Positions 33,430 to 44,738 of a DNA stretch of 64,000 bases are shown here, one piece after another. Under the pieces are notes generated by a model. The model was not told where the DNA came from, did no database searches, and saw nothing but the letters and a program-made list of their open reading frames with translations. Source of the stretch: Marsupella aquatica (taxonomy: Eukaryota > Marchantiophyta); NCBI GenBank assembly GCA_973895155.1, contig OZ316891.1, positions 29,388,001 to 29,452,000 of the forward strand, given 5' to 3'. Numbering within the stretch: the first letter of the stretch is position 1; the number at the start of each line of letters is the position of its first letter. The position numbers and the translations under genes are program-made.

Positions 33430-34425
33430 AGTTATATTTAGAGAGTTAGAGCCACATTAGTTTAGACTTAGAAATATCTATATAGATTAGTATATGAGTA
33501 AGTAGACTCCAGTGTTTTGTTGATGTATCCATTGGAGACTCTACTCCATTTTTGACTAGGATAGTTCACTTTTATTTACATATTTCTTTAGACTTGGGTT
33601 TTGAAGAGGCATGTCTTTTCATAATCTCTACTTTTAGTAGAAAAGGAGGAGAACCCAAAGTCAACCGAGAGAGAGAGAAAACATACATTTTGATTTCCTC
33701 ATTGCCTTTGAAGGAATCTATGTCTTTCTTCCCTTTTTTTTACTATGGTTGAGTAAAAGGAAGAAGTTTAGCAACCCTTGAGTTGTTGTGGAATGTTCAA
33801 TGAATGCTAGAGTGTGCCTTAATGATATTGAAAGATCAATGAGATTTGTGATCAATACATTTGGAAGATTCACCAAAGAGGAAATTGACATTTGCACAAA
33901 ACTCAAACAAGCAATCTTAAGGATTGTAGGAGAAGTAAACCAATTCGAGTATCCTAGTACCGTCTTAAGCAAGACCAGAAAAGTGTCCCGGGTTGATTTA
34001 CATTGTTGTCTTCTAAATTCAAGAGATGGAGAAGAGTTGCTACGAGAAATCAAAAAGCATAGAAAATGTTGATTTCTGAATCTTAAATTAGGCCATAATC
34101 CTTATTGAAGGAGTGGTGATGGTCAGAAATTCAATTCCCTTGCACTTTGAAAACTCCTATCTACTCTCTCTCTAGTTTCAATCTTTGTTAATTCTAGTCT
34201 TTATTATTGCACTGTGAATCCTAAGGATTACCCACTTGAGTTTGTGGTTAAACACTTATGTTAAGGAGATCACTAGAAATCTCTCCAACCTAAGAATGTT
34301 GGTGTAAACTTCTCAAATTGTGTTAATTCAGTCTTTTCGATCTTATCCACTCCTAACCAGAACGAAATCGAGTTGTTAAGGAGTAAATAGTCATTTATCT
34401 CTTTATCACCTTGCTACAGGGTCTT
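33430..34425. other. Downstream of the broken ORF, unassigned
   Basis: A 90-codon frame at 33800-34072 (first ATG) looks mildly protein-like (MRFVINTFGRFTKEEIDIC) but matches nothing I recognise. It may belong to the same element. The rest is AT-rich. Confidence 0.35.
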
Positions 34426-34429
34426 TGCA

Positions 34430-36130
34430 AGTCTCTTGGGTGTCAACGATTTGCTCTGCAAGTCTCGTATGCTGTTTGTATCGACAATTCAAATTGCCAA
34501 TGTTTTGTGGAGGATTTGGAGGTCTCATTGCCAGTGTTGTCAAGGGGCAGGACTTGTTGCCCGTCTTGGTGCTAGTGTGGATGTCAGTCGACCCCTTGTC
34601 GACAAGGAGCTTGAGTCAGCTCTCCCGTCTCAATGTCGGGCGCTTCCATTGCTGCTCGTGGAGAATCCGGTGATCTCGCCCTTTGCCCTTGAATGTTTAC
34701 TTGATTGTATATGGCTCATCCATCATTCAGTATTGGTATGTCAAAGCTGAAGAGTATTTCAGACGTAGAGGAGGATGAGAAGTGCAACATTCCTACAATG
34801 AGCAATATTGTGGTGAATATTGATAACCGATGCGAGGCAGAGTTGCTGAAACTTAATGACACGCTTGATTGCTACATGTGGACAAGCATCCAAAGAAGGG
34901 CCCTCTTGTGATTACAGTCCCTGGTCATGCGCCCCTCAAAATTCTTGAGGAGGATCCAAATTTTCAGAAGACCCTTGCTAAGGGTGGTTCAAATCCAAGT
35001 GTTGTTGTTGATCGTTGGGCAGTGAATAGACTGAATCGGTTTTGCCTGCAATTTTGAGAGTTTAAGGGTTTGGACTGTAGTGTATGCTTTGAGGATCTCC
35101 CTGCAGATGAGTGCAACACAATGTTAACCAAATTCTTTGAACAGATTTGTAAGAAGAATGGGCCTCTATGTCCAACTTAGACACAAATGGGTATACAATG
35201 CTTTCCATAGAGTTTTGAGGCGTAGATTGAGGTTAGGTAAATCAGTGGGACAAGATGAGCCAATTTTCCACATGCACTAGAGTCCATTGTTCAAACAGGT
35301 CAAGATAGCTTGCATTTTTGCCATAGAGTGATAAAAGAGAAATGGTGCAAATTTACCTGAAAAGAAGGCGTCTGTAATTTTGTTGGCTGATGAGGCCACG
35401 ATCCTGGCCCATTCTTGCTACCATTCACCCTTGAGGCCTTCAACGTCATGCAATTTACTTCTTGCTGTTTTGCTTTGCCATTTGAGGAGGCGCCAAATTG
35501 CATCTACTTGCTAAGAGTGGCTTTATTGTGAGCTCTGGTAATAATGGGCTCTGATGATAATGTGAGATACGACAAGTGACTCTCAAAGAATTATAATCCG
35601 GTCTAGAACATTATCAGGAGGAGAATTTTTGTCTAGCTGTTACAAGTTACAATGTTGATATGGTTCAGACAATGGGGAGTCCAATATCCCATTTGCCTCT
35701 TGCTGGATTATTTTTGTTCTATTAGTGTATTGATAGTCCCCTTGATAGTCCACGTACGCATGCTTGGTACTCAACTCAACGTGTTTCAATAAAGAAATTG
35801 AGTGGGATTGTGAAAGAGATTCACCAAGAGTGTGGCTTGCTAACAGAAGGCATATCAGCAGATAGAAGATCTGTGAGACATGCATGGCTATAGAGGGAGT
35901 ACTTGCGCCTATTGGTATGTTGATAATCGGGCACAAAAGCTAAGGTGCTTATGCCTGATATGACAGGAGAGGGCTGCCCAGAAGTGTAGTATCGGCTTAT
36001 CAAATTTTGATGAAAAGTGTCAAGAGGAAACCAAGAGATTCAAGAAGAAGGTCGTTCAAGGAATTGAGGAGGAGGATTTGTCCCCCAACAAACGGGTGAA
36101 GGCTGACAACTATAAGTAGTCTTAATAGTT
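34430..36130 (+). pseudogene. Unidentified decayed coding region
   Basis: Protein-like stretches occur in changing plus-strand frames: 34436-34750 (GAGLVARLGASVDVSRPLVD and LPLLLVENPVISPF), 34705-34900 and 34869-35180. The third reads through one TGA at 35055 and carries GPLVITVPGHAPLKILEEDP and GLDCSVCFEDLPADEC. A further piece near 35185 reads LRHKWVYNAFHRVLRRRL. The order suggests one ancestral gene or transposon ORF with frameshifts and stops. I do not recognise the family; a transposon protein is as likely as a captured host gene. Confidence 0.35.
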
Positions 36131-36240
36131 TAATTGAATGTGCCTTGTGGATTGACTCTTGATTGACTCTCGATTGACATGGATTGTTTAATGCAGTAGG
36201 AGAGGCATCGATTGTGAGTTGCATGTACTCCACGTTAGAA

Positions 36241-37039
36241 ATGGAAGATGCAAGTCCCCCTGGTGGAAATAGAGGCAGCCCGGCAATCGTAACTCAAGAT
36301 TTAAACCCTGCGCCAATCATGGATGTAGCTGATGGATTATGGTAATCAATAATGAGATGCTTGTTGTTGACAGTGCCACAACTGGTGGAAGCAGCGGAGA
36401 TGGGCAAATGGACTTGTTTGGTGAGGATTTTGGCCTCAGACTGCGTTGATCAATACGATTGGGATGAGCATTTCCAGAAGTTGCAGCAAACCACATTTGT
36501 GGTCGTGAATCCAGTGCAGGCACTATTCAGCAAAGTGCAATCACTGAACAATTGCACTTTTGATTAAGATTGGCAAGTTTGGTGACTAGTTAGTCAACAC
36601 AGTACCAAAGGCATAGTTGATTGTAGCCATTTTCTATTTTCAATCTATAAAGAAACACCTACAATCTACTACTATAAAGAAACATGAATAGACAAAGAAA
36701 GGTGAAAACATGGTCAGTAAGACCAAAAAACCAAAGGTTGGGATCATCTTCAAGTCATTTTAGCCAGGTACATAGAATGACATTGCTGGGTTGCAGACTA
36801 AATACATCTGCAACGAGTTGAGCTGCAGTGTATCATGTCTAAGTGCAGGCTCCCTAGTAGAAACCAAATACATTTGCAACAAGTCAAGTTTCAGTCTACC
36901 ATGTCTAAGTGTTGGCTCCCCAAAAGACACCCCATGACTGTAGCTACAGTATCCATGGGATGCACTATGTTATAATGTATGGGATATCACTTATGCACTT
37001 CTTCATATGTGCATGGTTGCACTACCCAGTGACCGTTAG
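36241..37039. other. Intergenic with a small tandem duplication
   Basis: 36794-36923 holds two copies of an about 64-bp unit (AAATACAT(C/T)TGCAAC, AGTC/GTTGAG, ACCATGTCTAAGTG, GGCTCCC). At 36665 the string A|TCTACTACTATAAAG resembles the 5' end of the Helitron-like elements, but no matching 3' end was found. Confidence 0.45.
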
Positions 37040-37330
37040 ATATTGCTCTAGTCTTGTGACTCATGAGCTAACCACAGTTAGTCTAACTTGGGTTTGGACT
37101 TAGCTAATGTTAGCGGTAGTGCTGTTGTGTATTTAGCCAGAGCTGATGCCAGACCCCAGGTGGTGGAACTTAGGCTCATTGTTACGGAGCTAGTTGAGAG
37201 ATAGGGAGAGCTTGTGCTGTGGATGCTTGGTATGGCTGGTCAGCCTAGAGTGCAGTAAAGCTCTTGTGTGTTCCCGTGGACGTAGCCTCATGTGGAGGTG
37301 AACCATGTATCTCTCTGTGTCGACTTTTGT
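37040..37330 (+). mobile_element. Degenerate LTR-like segment (Ty1/copia-like), copy 2
   Basis: Homologous in order to 4548-4830: GTCTTGTGACTCAT, GGACTTAGCTAA, CTCATTGTTACGGAGC, GAGATAGGGAGAGCTTGTG, and CTCTTGTGTGTTCCCGTGG followed by ACGTAGCC and a GAACCA block. It contains an insertion relative to copy 1. No internal coding region adjoins it. Confidence 0.4.
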
Positions 37331-38040
37331 GCATTGGATGGTTCATGGGCTTGCCGTTACAATTGTCGTCTATGCTCAACACCAGTGATCGCATGGGAAA
37401 TTGTTTATACACTACTCATATGTGTTGTCAGGCCACACACATAGGAATCATCATACTCGAAGCCCTCATACTGCACAATTCAACTGGATAAGTGCATGAA
37501 ACTACTTTATTTAATTATATGTTGCACTTATTAGTAAATGTTTTTATAATGTTGCAGTACCTGATAATGCATATGATCATTTACATATGGAAATGCACTT
37601 ATGTATTTTTCATATAGTGAGGGCAGACATGCAAAATGCAAATGCATAGGAAATTGCTGTATTATTAGGGGACCACATGGTTTCCATGCACTTAACTAGG
37701 GAATGCACTTATACATCATGAACTGTATTTTGCTTTATATTAAGCCATTCTACATACATGCCTTCCCTCCACTCTCTTACTTTGCCTTCCCTCTACTCTC
37801 TTGCTTTGCTTCCAACTAGCCCCATGACCCTTTCCTTGAACATAAACACATATGAATAAAAATCTTGCACAAGACAATTTATATATGCTATTTTGGTTAG
37901 TCTTTGACCCATCCTTTTCTTTGTCCATACTCATTTCAGTTTTATCTTTATTTAGAATCAATATTATTTTTGTCCATACTCATTTAAAATTTTGACCTTA
38001 TTGAACCTCATTATGTCATTATCAGTTTTGTCATTATTGG
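37331..38040. other. Intergenic, nothing recognised
   Basis: TGCACTTAT-like words recur between 37520 and 37710, as they do at 45190-45510. No gene. Confidence 0.4.
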
Positions 38041-39053
38041 GAGTTATGGTCTACAGGCTTCACTCTAGACCAGGCCCTTAAGAGTAGGCTTTAGTTAGCG
38101 CTTTTATAGTAAGATTGAAGACACTTTACTTAGTCCATGTCGAAAGCAAAGGTACGGTCTATAGGCTTCACTCTAGACCTAGGCCCTTAAGAGTAGGCTT
38201 TAGTTAGCGCTTTTATGGTAAGATTGAAGCCACTTTACTTAGTCCATGCCGAAGGCAATGGAATAGGCTTTGCTCTAAACCTAGGCCCTTATGAGTAGGC
38301 TTTAGTTTGCGCTTTTATGGTAAGATTGAAGCCACTTTACTTAGTCCATGCCGAAGGCAATGGATTGAGCTGTAGTGGGTATGAAAATGCTAATGGTGGT
38401 CTATAGGCTTCACTCTAGACCTAGGCCCTTAAGAGTATGCTTTAGTTGGCACTTTTATGGTAAGATTGAAGCCACTTTACTTAGTCCATGCCGAAGGCAA
38501 TGGAATAGGCTTTGCTCTAAACCTAGGCCCTTAAGAGTAGGCTTTAGTTTGCACTTTTATGGTAAGATTGAAGCCACTTTACTTAGTCCATGCCGAAGGC
38601 AATGGAATAGGCTTTGCTCTAAACCTAGGCCCTTAAGAGTAGGCTTTAGTTTGCACTTTTATGGTAAGATTGAAGCCACTTTACTTAGTCCATGCCGAAG
38701 GCAATGGATTGAGCTGTAGTCGGTATGAAAATGCTAATGGTATTACACAAACTATCAACTCATGAATGCACTTGAATGTGGGGAATGCCAGTAATAGTCA
38801 CCTCGAGAACTGTCAATCAATTTGGCAATTAGAGTCGCCAATAGAAGATATAGAACATAGATAGATGGTCACTAACTGTGCATCCTTGCCCAACTCATGG
38901 GGGCCATGCGTGATGGACACCTGTTTTACTGTAATTGCACTCAGTCCTGTTTTTGTACTCAAATTCGGTTTAGAAGGTGGAATCTTACTAATAAAGCGCG
39001 GCAACCTACTTTCACAAGCTAGGGTCTAGAGTGAAACCTCTAGACCATAACTC
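38041..39053. mobile_element. Inverted-repeat element carrying a higher-order tandem array
   Basis: The left terminus GAGTTATGGTCTACAGGCTT plus CACTCTAGACC reappears inverted at 39022-39053 with 3 mismatches in 32. Inside, 38048-38742 is a six-unit array and 38743-39020 is unique sequence ending CTAATAAAGCGCGG. Related right-end fragments occur at 47957-48055 and within 11285-11580. No transposase. Classification is open: a non-autonomous DNA transposon or foldback element. Confidence 0.55.
38048..38742. repeat. About 104-bp tandem repeat, six units in two trimers
   Basis: Units start at about 38048, 38156, 38260, 38398, 38502 and 38605. They share CTAGGCCCTTAAGAGTAGGC, AGTTTGC(G/A)CTTTTATGGTA, AGATTGAAGCCACTTTACTT and AGTCCATGCCGAAGGCAATGG. 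Units 3 and 6 each end with an extra tail (ATTGAGCTGTAGT and ATGAAAATGCTAATGG), giving a trimeric higher-order period of 350 bp. The plus frame across the second trimer yields a repetitive pseudo-peptide, not a gene. Confidence 0.95.
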
Positions 39054-40793
39054 TATGGTCATCATGTGCATGGAAAAACTATGATGTATGGACATGTCAG
39101 TTTTATATGATAATTGTTAAATATTTATATTCAAAATATATAGGTAATATGTCCCCACAACAACATATGTGCATAGAACATGGATGTGCATATATAAAAA
39201 GCTTGATGCACATCAAGAAGAATGATATATTATATATGACTATTAAAATATTAGATTTTTTTTTTAATCATTTCATTAATCTTCAAATAATATGAATAAA
39301 AAATATATTTTGATAATTCTTTTATTGTCCTCTCCGCTATTCACGTTCAAAGAACAGGTAGTCAGGGCTAGTCTCTCCTCTCAATGAACTCATTTTAGTG
39401 CCACACCACTACATTTCCTCTAGGTATAGTGTTACACAGGTAGATAGCTACGAGGTGACAATATTGAGCAAAAATTGGGTATTCACAATCTCTCTGATAT
39501 GCATTGTTACATCAGTGTCCAGAGTATTGATACTTGGATGAGGAAAACTGGACAAGTATCAATGTGTTATGCAACGTAAATCTGTCATCTTTGACATCTC
39601 AGTCTTCCAATGTTTAAAAAACACAGGACCTTGACTGTGTATATCTAAACCAGAGTTTGGGATGTTAGACAAGGCCTTCATGTATCTCCAGATGGAGAAG
39701 AAGACGGAAGGCTTGGCCTAGCTAGTGAATCGGGCTCGTTCCTATCATGTACTTGGTTCAAGATCAATTCCTCCATGACAGAGTCCACACTGGTGACACT
39801 TTGGTGCGCAGAACAAGAGACACTCTCAGGCGTACTTCTGCTTGCTAGAGCAACAGTTTTTGAAAAGGAGCTTTGAGTCTAACTTTGATATACTTCATGT
39901 CGAATGTACTTGGAAGATATGAACATTCCAAAAAGAGTGCATCCAGCATCAAACGCACTCCCACCACGGTGACCTTTATTTCTTACAATGATGAAGTCCC
40001 TTCGGCACAATCCTTCTTTGAACATTCCAGAAAAAAACAGAAAATTATCTTACATCCCTAATGGTGAATCACTGCCCCCGATTCAGACCCACTTCAACCA
40101 GAGGTCTTGATGGATGGTAGAAAAAATGGATTAACTAGCCGACCTGGATCTTCTCATCCCAATTATATGGTTCTCTTCAAAACTAAGTGGGCAACGGCAC
40201 TGGAAAGAACACCTTGCACAAAATCAGGGTACTAACTTTCTTTTCAAGCTAAACAAGGGCTGCCACAGCGAGATACTTCAGAAGCTGGCCCAAAGAAGTG
40301 ACCGAGTCTCTTCCTTGTCGGGCGTCAGTAATTGATGGACGCTCAACGAAAAGGAATTATAGAACGAGACAGACTAATGGGGCACAAAAATGGGACTGCA
40401 GAGAAGTAACGACCCTAATGCAGTAGGGAATCACGAGGCAGATACTTCAAACCAGCTACCGGAACTGACTATGTGTCTGCATTGATTTACATGACTAACC
40501 GGCAGCTTAAGTGCCACTCGCCATTGCAGAAAAGAATTCTTCTTACAGGGTCTACTGATCGTAAAACTGGAGGGCCGCTTCTCACTCATCACAACCTCCT
40601 GTGTTCGCCAATACTGATGAAGCCCACTCAACCGTCGACGACATACAGTGCTGGTTCAAGGCCCTTCCTTCTATCCAAGGCCATCGCATGCAAACCTTTG
40701 GGCAAAGTCTCACAGTTAATGTCGTCGCTGTACGCCCCTGACCTGCTTCGCCAAACCGGATTCAGAACCGAACGACATACTGGGCAGGGCGAG
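39054..40793. other. Intergenic; right part likely 3' UTR of the F-box gene
   Basis: 39100-39310 is very AT-rich. 39650-40090 looks like eroded transposon sequence but has no sustained frame. Bases just left of 40794 lie downstream of the F-box stop on the minus strand. The frame at 40473-40817 (plus) is its shadow. Confidence 0.4.
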
Positions 40794-42326
40794 TTAAGAC
40801 CCACTCGCATTCGGTGACGACCATCTAAAGAAGGTGCAAGCAACAAAAGAACTGCCAGCAACTATGGCGAGTCTAGCCTTCGCCAACGGAGACCTAGCAT
40901 GTGGAGCTCCTTCTCTGCGGGCCGCCCTATTCGGCCCTCCTGCTTGCTCAGGGTTAACAGGAATCTCGGGGGACGGTGATGGCACACCAGTATCCAGAGT
41001 CACCATGAGAGATTCCCGGTTGTTCTGTAGCCAGTCCACACTAGCGAGGGTCACCCTCGTGCACTTCTTGATTTTTATTTTAACCAAATTGGGACAAGCA
41101 CTGGCTAGCACCTCCATTCCTTGGTCGGAAATGGGGCAACTCTTGATGCAGAGCTTCTTGAGCGATTGGCACTTTGTAGCGATGCATGTAAGTTCTGGAT
41201 CTCCAAAGGTCTCGCTGTTACAAAGAGCCAAACGCTCAAGACCATTGCAATTAGTCGCAAGTGGACTCAGACTCGTCATAGTTGCATTTAGCCCAATCAG
41301 CACGAGCTCCTGTAACTCCTTACATGCCCTTGCTACGGAGAGAAGCCCTTCGTCACCCACACGACTGGCTTTCCACCCATCTACATGAAGCTTTTTCAGC
41401 CGCCTGCAACCTGTCGCCACAGCTGAGAGACCGACGTTCGTGCATTCAGGAGCTTTAACAACGTACAGAACCTCCAAACTTTCGCAACGGGCCACGGCCT
41501 GTAGACCTCGGTCGCTCAGCTGCAGCTTCTCCATGTGAAGCTCGACCAGCTCCGGTACCTGTTCGGTAATTATTTCCAGAAGCTTGTCCCAGTTGCCGGA
41601 GTTCTTGGAGAGCATTAAGGTGTGGAGGTGTTTCGAGCCAGCGATGAGAGGCCCAAAGAGCTGAGCATTGTAAAGCTCTTTCAAGCAAAGCCGCCTGATT
41701 CGACCACAGCCAGGAAGTATCAGTTCCGGAGGCCCCTCGAACAGGCCCTTCAGTCTCTTCACAGTTAGATCTTCTAGGTTCGAACAATGTTGTAAGATGG
41801 AGTTTAATCCTCGGGCTCCGAAGCCACATTTGCCACAAGAAATCTTCTTCAGAGGGCCACATAACCTAGCGAATCGTTCCATTCCATCGTCCGTGAGCTT
41901 ATTACACCCTTTCAATTTCAACTTCTTTAACTGTTTGCAGTTCCTGCCGACCAGAATTAGGGCCTTGTCATCTATGCTGGACAGTTTATTATCGCACTTT
42001 AAAGCAAGCTTGGTCACGTGCTCGAAGCGTGTCAATATCGTGGGAAGAGCCTTCATGAGGTCGGCCTGCGCTAAGAGTGATAGACGCTGTCGTCCCTGGC
42101 CCTCCACCCAGTGCCATCGCTTGCATACAAGTGAACATGACTTCCTCTCCAAGGAGCTCAATTTTTGGAAGATACTTGCCAAGCATTCGTCCGGGAGCTG
42201 CTGAGAAAAATCCTTTCCAGGTAGCTGTTGATGCTGTACCTGTTTACTGCTCTTATCTCCTCCTTCTCCCAAACCTACATCGTCTTGCCCCACCGCACAA
42301 GCGACGGAGGAAGCACCCTGACCCAT
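40794..42326 (-). CDS. VFB: VFB/SKIP2-type F-box leucine-rich-repeat protein
   Basis: Substrate-recognition subunit of an SCF ubiquitin ligase, 510 residues in one exon. Residues about 42-83 form the F-box (QQLPDECLASIFQKLSSLER, then SLVCKRWHWVEGQ) that docks on SKP1/ASK. Residues about 100-440 are leucine-rich repeats with the VFB hallmarks VTKLALKCD, LKLKGCNKLTDDGM, CGFGARGLNSIL, LCLKELYNAQLFGPLI, APECTNVGLSAVA, KKLHVDGWKA and FGDPELTCIA. Arabidopsis VFB proteins act redundantly in growth and lateral-root formation. The N-terminus MGQGAS fits an N-myristoylation signal (G2, S6) with a nearby Cys10. The last 60 residues are a basic/proline-rich tail I do not recall in angiosperm VFBs. The start is the ATG opening MGQ. 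Confidence 0.93.
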   Translation of the reverse strand: MGQGASSVACAVGQDDVGLGEGGDKSSKQVQHQQLPGKDFSQQLPDECLASIFQKLSSLERKSCSLVCKRWHWVEGQGRQRLSLLAQADLMKALPTILTRFEHVTKLALKCDNKLSSIDDKALILVGRNCKQLKKLKLKGCNKLTDDGMERFARLCGPLKKISCGKCGFGARGLNSILQHCSNLEDLTVKRLKGLFEGPPELILPGCGRIRRLCLKELYNAQLFGPLIAGSKHLHTLMLSKNSGNWDKLLEIITEQVPELVELHMEKLQLSDRGLQAVARCESLEVLYVVKAPECTNVGLSAVATGCRRLKKLHVDGWKASRVGDEGLLSVARACKELQELVLIGLNATMTSLSPLATNCNGLERLALCNSETFGDPELTCIATKCQSLKKLCIKSCPISDQGMEVLASACPNLVKIKIKKCTRVTLASVDWLQNNRESLMVTLDTGVPSPSPEIPVNPEQAGGPNRAARREGAPHARSPLAKARLAIVAGSSFVACTFFRWSSPNASGS

Positions 42327-43348
42327 AGACTGGACCTACCTCCTCCCTCCAGGGATCTACACAGACGGCGTTATCGCACCGCAGAAGCTTTTCGCAAACA
42401 AATGAACATATGGAATGACAATTGCAACCAGCCGGCCGGCCGAACCCTTCTAGCCAAACAGTGACTGTCGACTCAGTTTCTCGTACGGTGAAGCCGGCAA
42501 CGACTACATGCGCATTCCACCTAGAGAGGGAACAGAGCCGTGCCACCCAAGGCAACCCCCAAAAGATAGATCCTAGGGAGATGGAGATACAATCAGATTC
42601 AAGGGCCAGCCAAACCACACGACAAGTCGGACTCAAACCCCTGCACAAACTGAACGGATCTAACTACATGGACAAGACATCTTCCCTCTTCCCGCTGCTA
42701 TGTTGATGCTGCCTTTGTGCCTCTGCTCTTCCAACGCAAGAACAATAAGAAGTCCGGCCACATTCGGAAATACTAGGGGCACCAACTGCACTCTGTACGA
42801 AGGAGTCGTTCCTTTGATTTACTCCTGCATTCCTCAGAATCCCTACATCCTGCATCCATCAGAAGCGGGGTCCGTTCACCACATGTCGTCCAACATGATC
42901 TAGTCTACTATCCGGTCGTACCTCTTCTCCAGCCCAAGAGCTCCCTCTTCGTTCGCTAGATCCTCCTATTCTAATCCTGGTGTAGTCGTGTCTTATGCAG
43001 CGGTAAAGAAACTCCAGAGCTACTAATAACCGCACAGCACTCGAGTCTCAGGCTCCTCGTCGTCCGCTACATAGCAAAACCACTTCTGTGCTTGCCCTTC
43101 CAAGAAAGAACGCACAACCCCATCCCTGCAACTGGAAGGAATGACCTAACCATCAACAGCATGTTCCCACTGGCATGGCACCGCGTCACAACGGAAGTTA
43201 GGGAAGAAGCCGAGCGAACCATTCCCAAGTTGCAATATCCCCCTCAAACAACTATCAACAATAGAACGCCCGAGTCACGGATCCCACCCATTTGTCGATC
43301 TGTCGAAGCTGTACCACCGTTCTTCGCTCGTCCCCGATCCGGCGATCC

Positions 43349-43371
43349 CTCTCTCTCTCTCTCTCTCTCTC
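43349..43371. repeat. (CT)11 microsatellite
   Basis: Uninterrupted CT dinucleotides followed by a C/T-rich stretch. Confidence 0.95.
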
Positions 43372-43982
43372 CCCCTTTCTGTGCCCGTGCGAGCTTCAAA
43401 ACTTCACTGGCGTCGTCAGTCCGGCTAGTGGATTCGTCACTCCATCTTTCTTGGTGACTGCGTCACTACTCTCTCTCGCCGTGTCAGATTAGGGATCAGA
43501 CTATCAGAGGGCGAGTGGCTCAGTGGCGCGTACCGTGTAATTATTACAGAATAGCTTTTTCTTCGTTCGAGGAGGATCGGCGAAGCGACAAAGAAGTCGT
43601 AGCAGAAGCCCTCCCCTGCAAGACGGTGAAGCTAAAGTAGCATCACTGGTTGTACCCTATGAGGTATGACCTGGGACTCTCCACCACCCCCACGAAGCCC
43701 TCAAAGTAAGGTCGCTCGCGAGCAGGTCCCCAAGAATGTAGCAGCAAATTTTTGAGAGCTCTACCCACTCCTACATGGAAGTCACTAAGTCATGGTGGTG
43801 GAGCAGAAATGCGGGCCGGCAGCACACTAGGTCCACCGAGTTTCCCGCTCCACCCGGAACGAGTCTCGCCAACAGCGAAGTGATTGAAATTCGTTCAAGA
43901 TTCAGCGCAAGCGGAGCAGGAGAAGAGCACGCAAGCGGCAAGCTGGTGCCACAAAGCGACGGGCCACAAATTTCTCGCTTGA

Positions 43983-44001
43983 TCTCTCTCTCTCTCTCTC
44001 T
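43983..44001. repeat. (TC)9 microsatellite
   Basis: Uninterrupted TC dinucleotides. Confidence 0.95.
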
Positions 44002-44572
44002 GTCTCTGCTCCTTCCTTCCTATTCTGGGCCGAATGAATGCCTTCGGCCTCTGCTTCCTGGGCTGCTCGAAATCAATATTCTGCCCTCGTGTCCTCTGGC
44101 GTGCGCATTCCTGTCGACTCCACCGCACTCACTGGCGAAGCAGATCTGTGCAAATCCTCGAGAAGTACACTAGAGGGTGTCAATCAAAACTGTCAATGTT
44201 GAACCGCCACTGTCATGTCACACACAGGAATTTTTCTATGTTTTGTCCACTTCTTCTGTTTTGTCCTCTTCTCTGGTTTTTGTTCAGTTTTTCCACCCTT
44301 TGCTGAGAACATTATTGAATGAGGACAAAACTTACAGTAGTTCCATTTCTAAATTTTCTATACTTTGTGAAGTACATTTATTGACTAATTATGAGGACAA
44401 TATTTTGTTCATCTTCTAAACTTCTATAGTTTGCTAAGGACATTTTTGACTAATTATGGCAGCTAGGACTAGGACTAGTATCTGCCAGATTTTGCTAGGG
44501 AGGAGAGTAGGTACTGGATTTTGTTTTTAGGGGCAGGGGTGGTTGAATAACAGTGGGTACTGGATTTTGTTG

Positions 44573-44738
44573 AAGTATTTGTTTGATGGGACCCCAATAT
44601 GAAAAGTTTTACTTGATAGGACCAGGACCCCTGAGTGATCCGGAGGGTTGATTCACCTTGAATTAGGATACCTATAATTTTAGGGGTTCTATCAAGTATA
44701 ATTTTTCATTTTGGGGTCTTATCAAGCAAATACCTCCA
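44573..44738. mobile_element. MITE, TATTTGCTTGATGGG family, copy 2
   Basis: The left arm reads GTATTTGTTTGATGGGACCC and then ACTTGATAGGACC. The right arm is the reverse complement (TATCAAGTATAA, TTTTCATTTTGGGGTC, TCAAGCAAATACCTCC). About 165 bp, clearly the same family as 18799-18955 with moderate divergence. No coding capacity. Confidence 0.8.

Larger units (their letters stand above)
42327..44572. other. Upstream of the F-box gene; leader/promoter plus unassigned DNA
   Basis: 42330-43500 is GC-richer and may be the long leader of the minus-strand F-box gene. GA-type microsatellites (CT on this strand) at 43349-43371 and 43983-44001 are common in plant leaders and promoters. Overlapping frames at 43092-44306 are composition-driven and lack domains. 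Confidence 0.4.

Noticed and set aside
42253-42648. 131-codon minus frame overlapping the F-box start
   Set aside because: Different frame from the F-box protein, Cys/Arg-rich by composition and no domain.
43500-43560. tRNA-like box A (GAGTGGCTCAGTGGCGCG)
   Set aside because: No box B at proper distance and no cloverleaf; chance or eroded SINE head.
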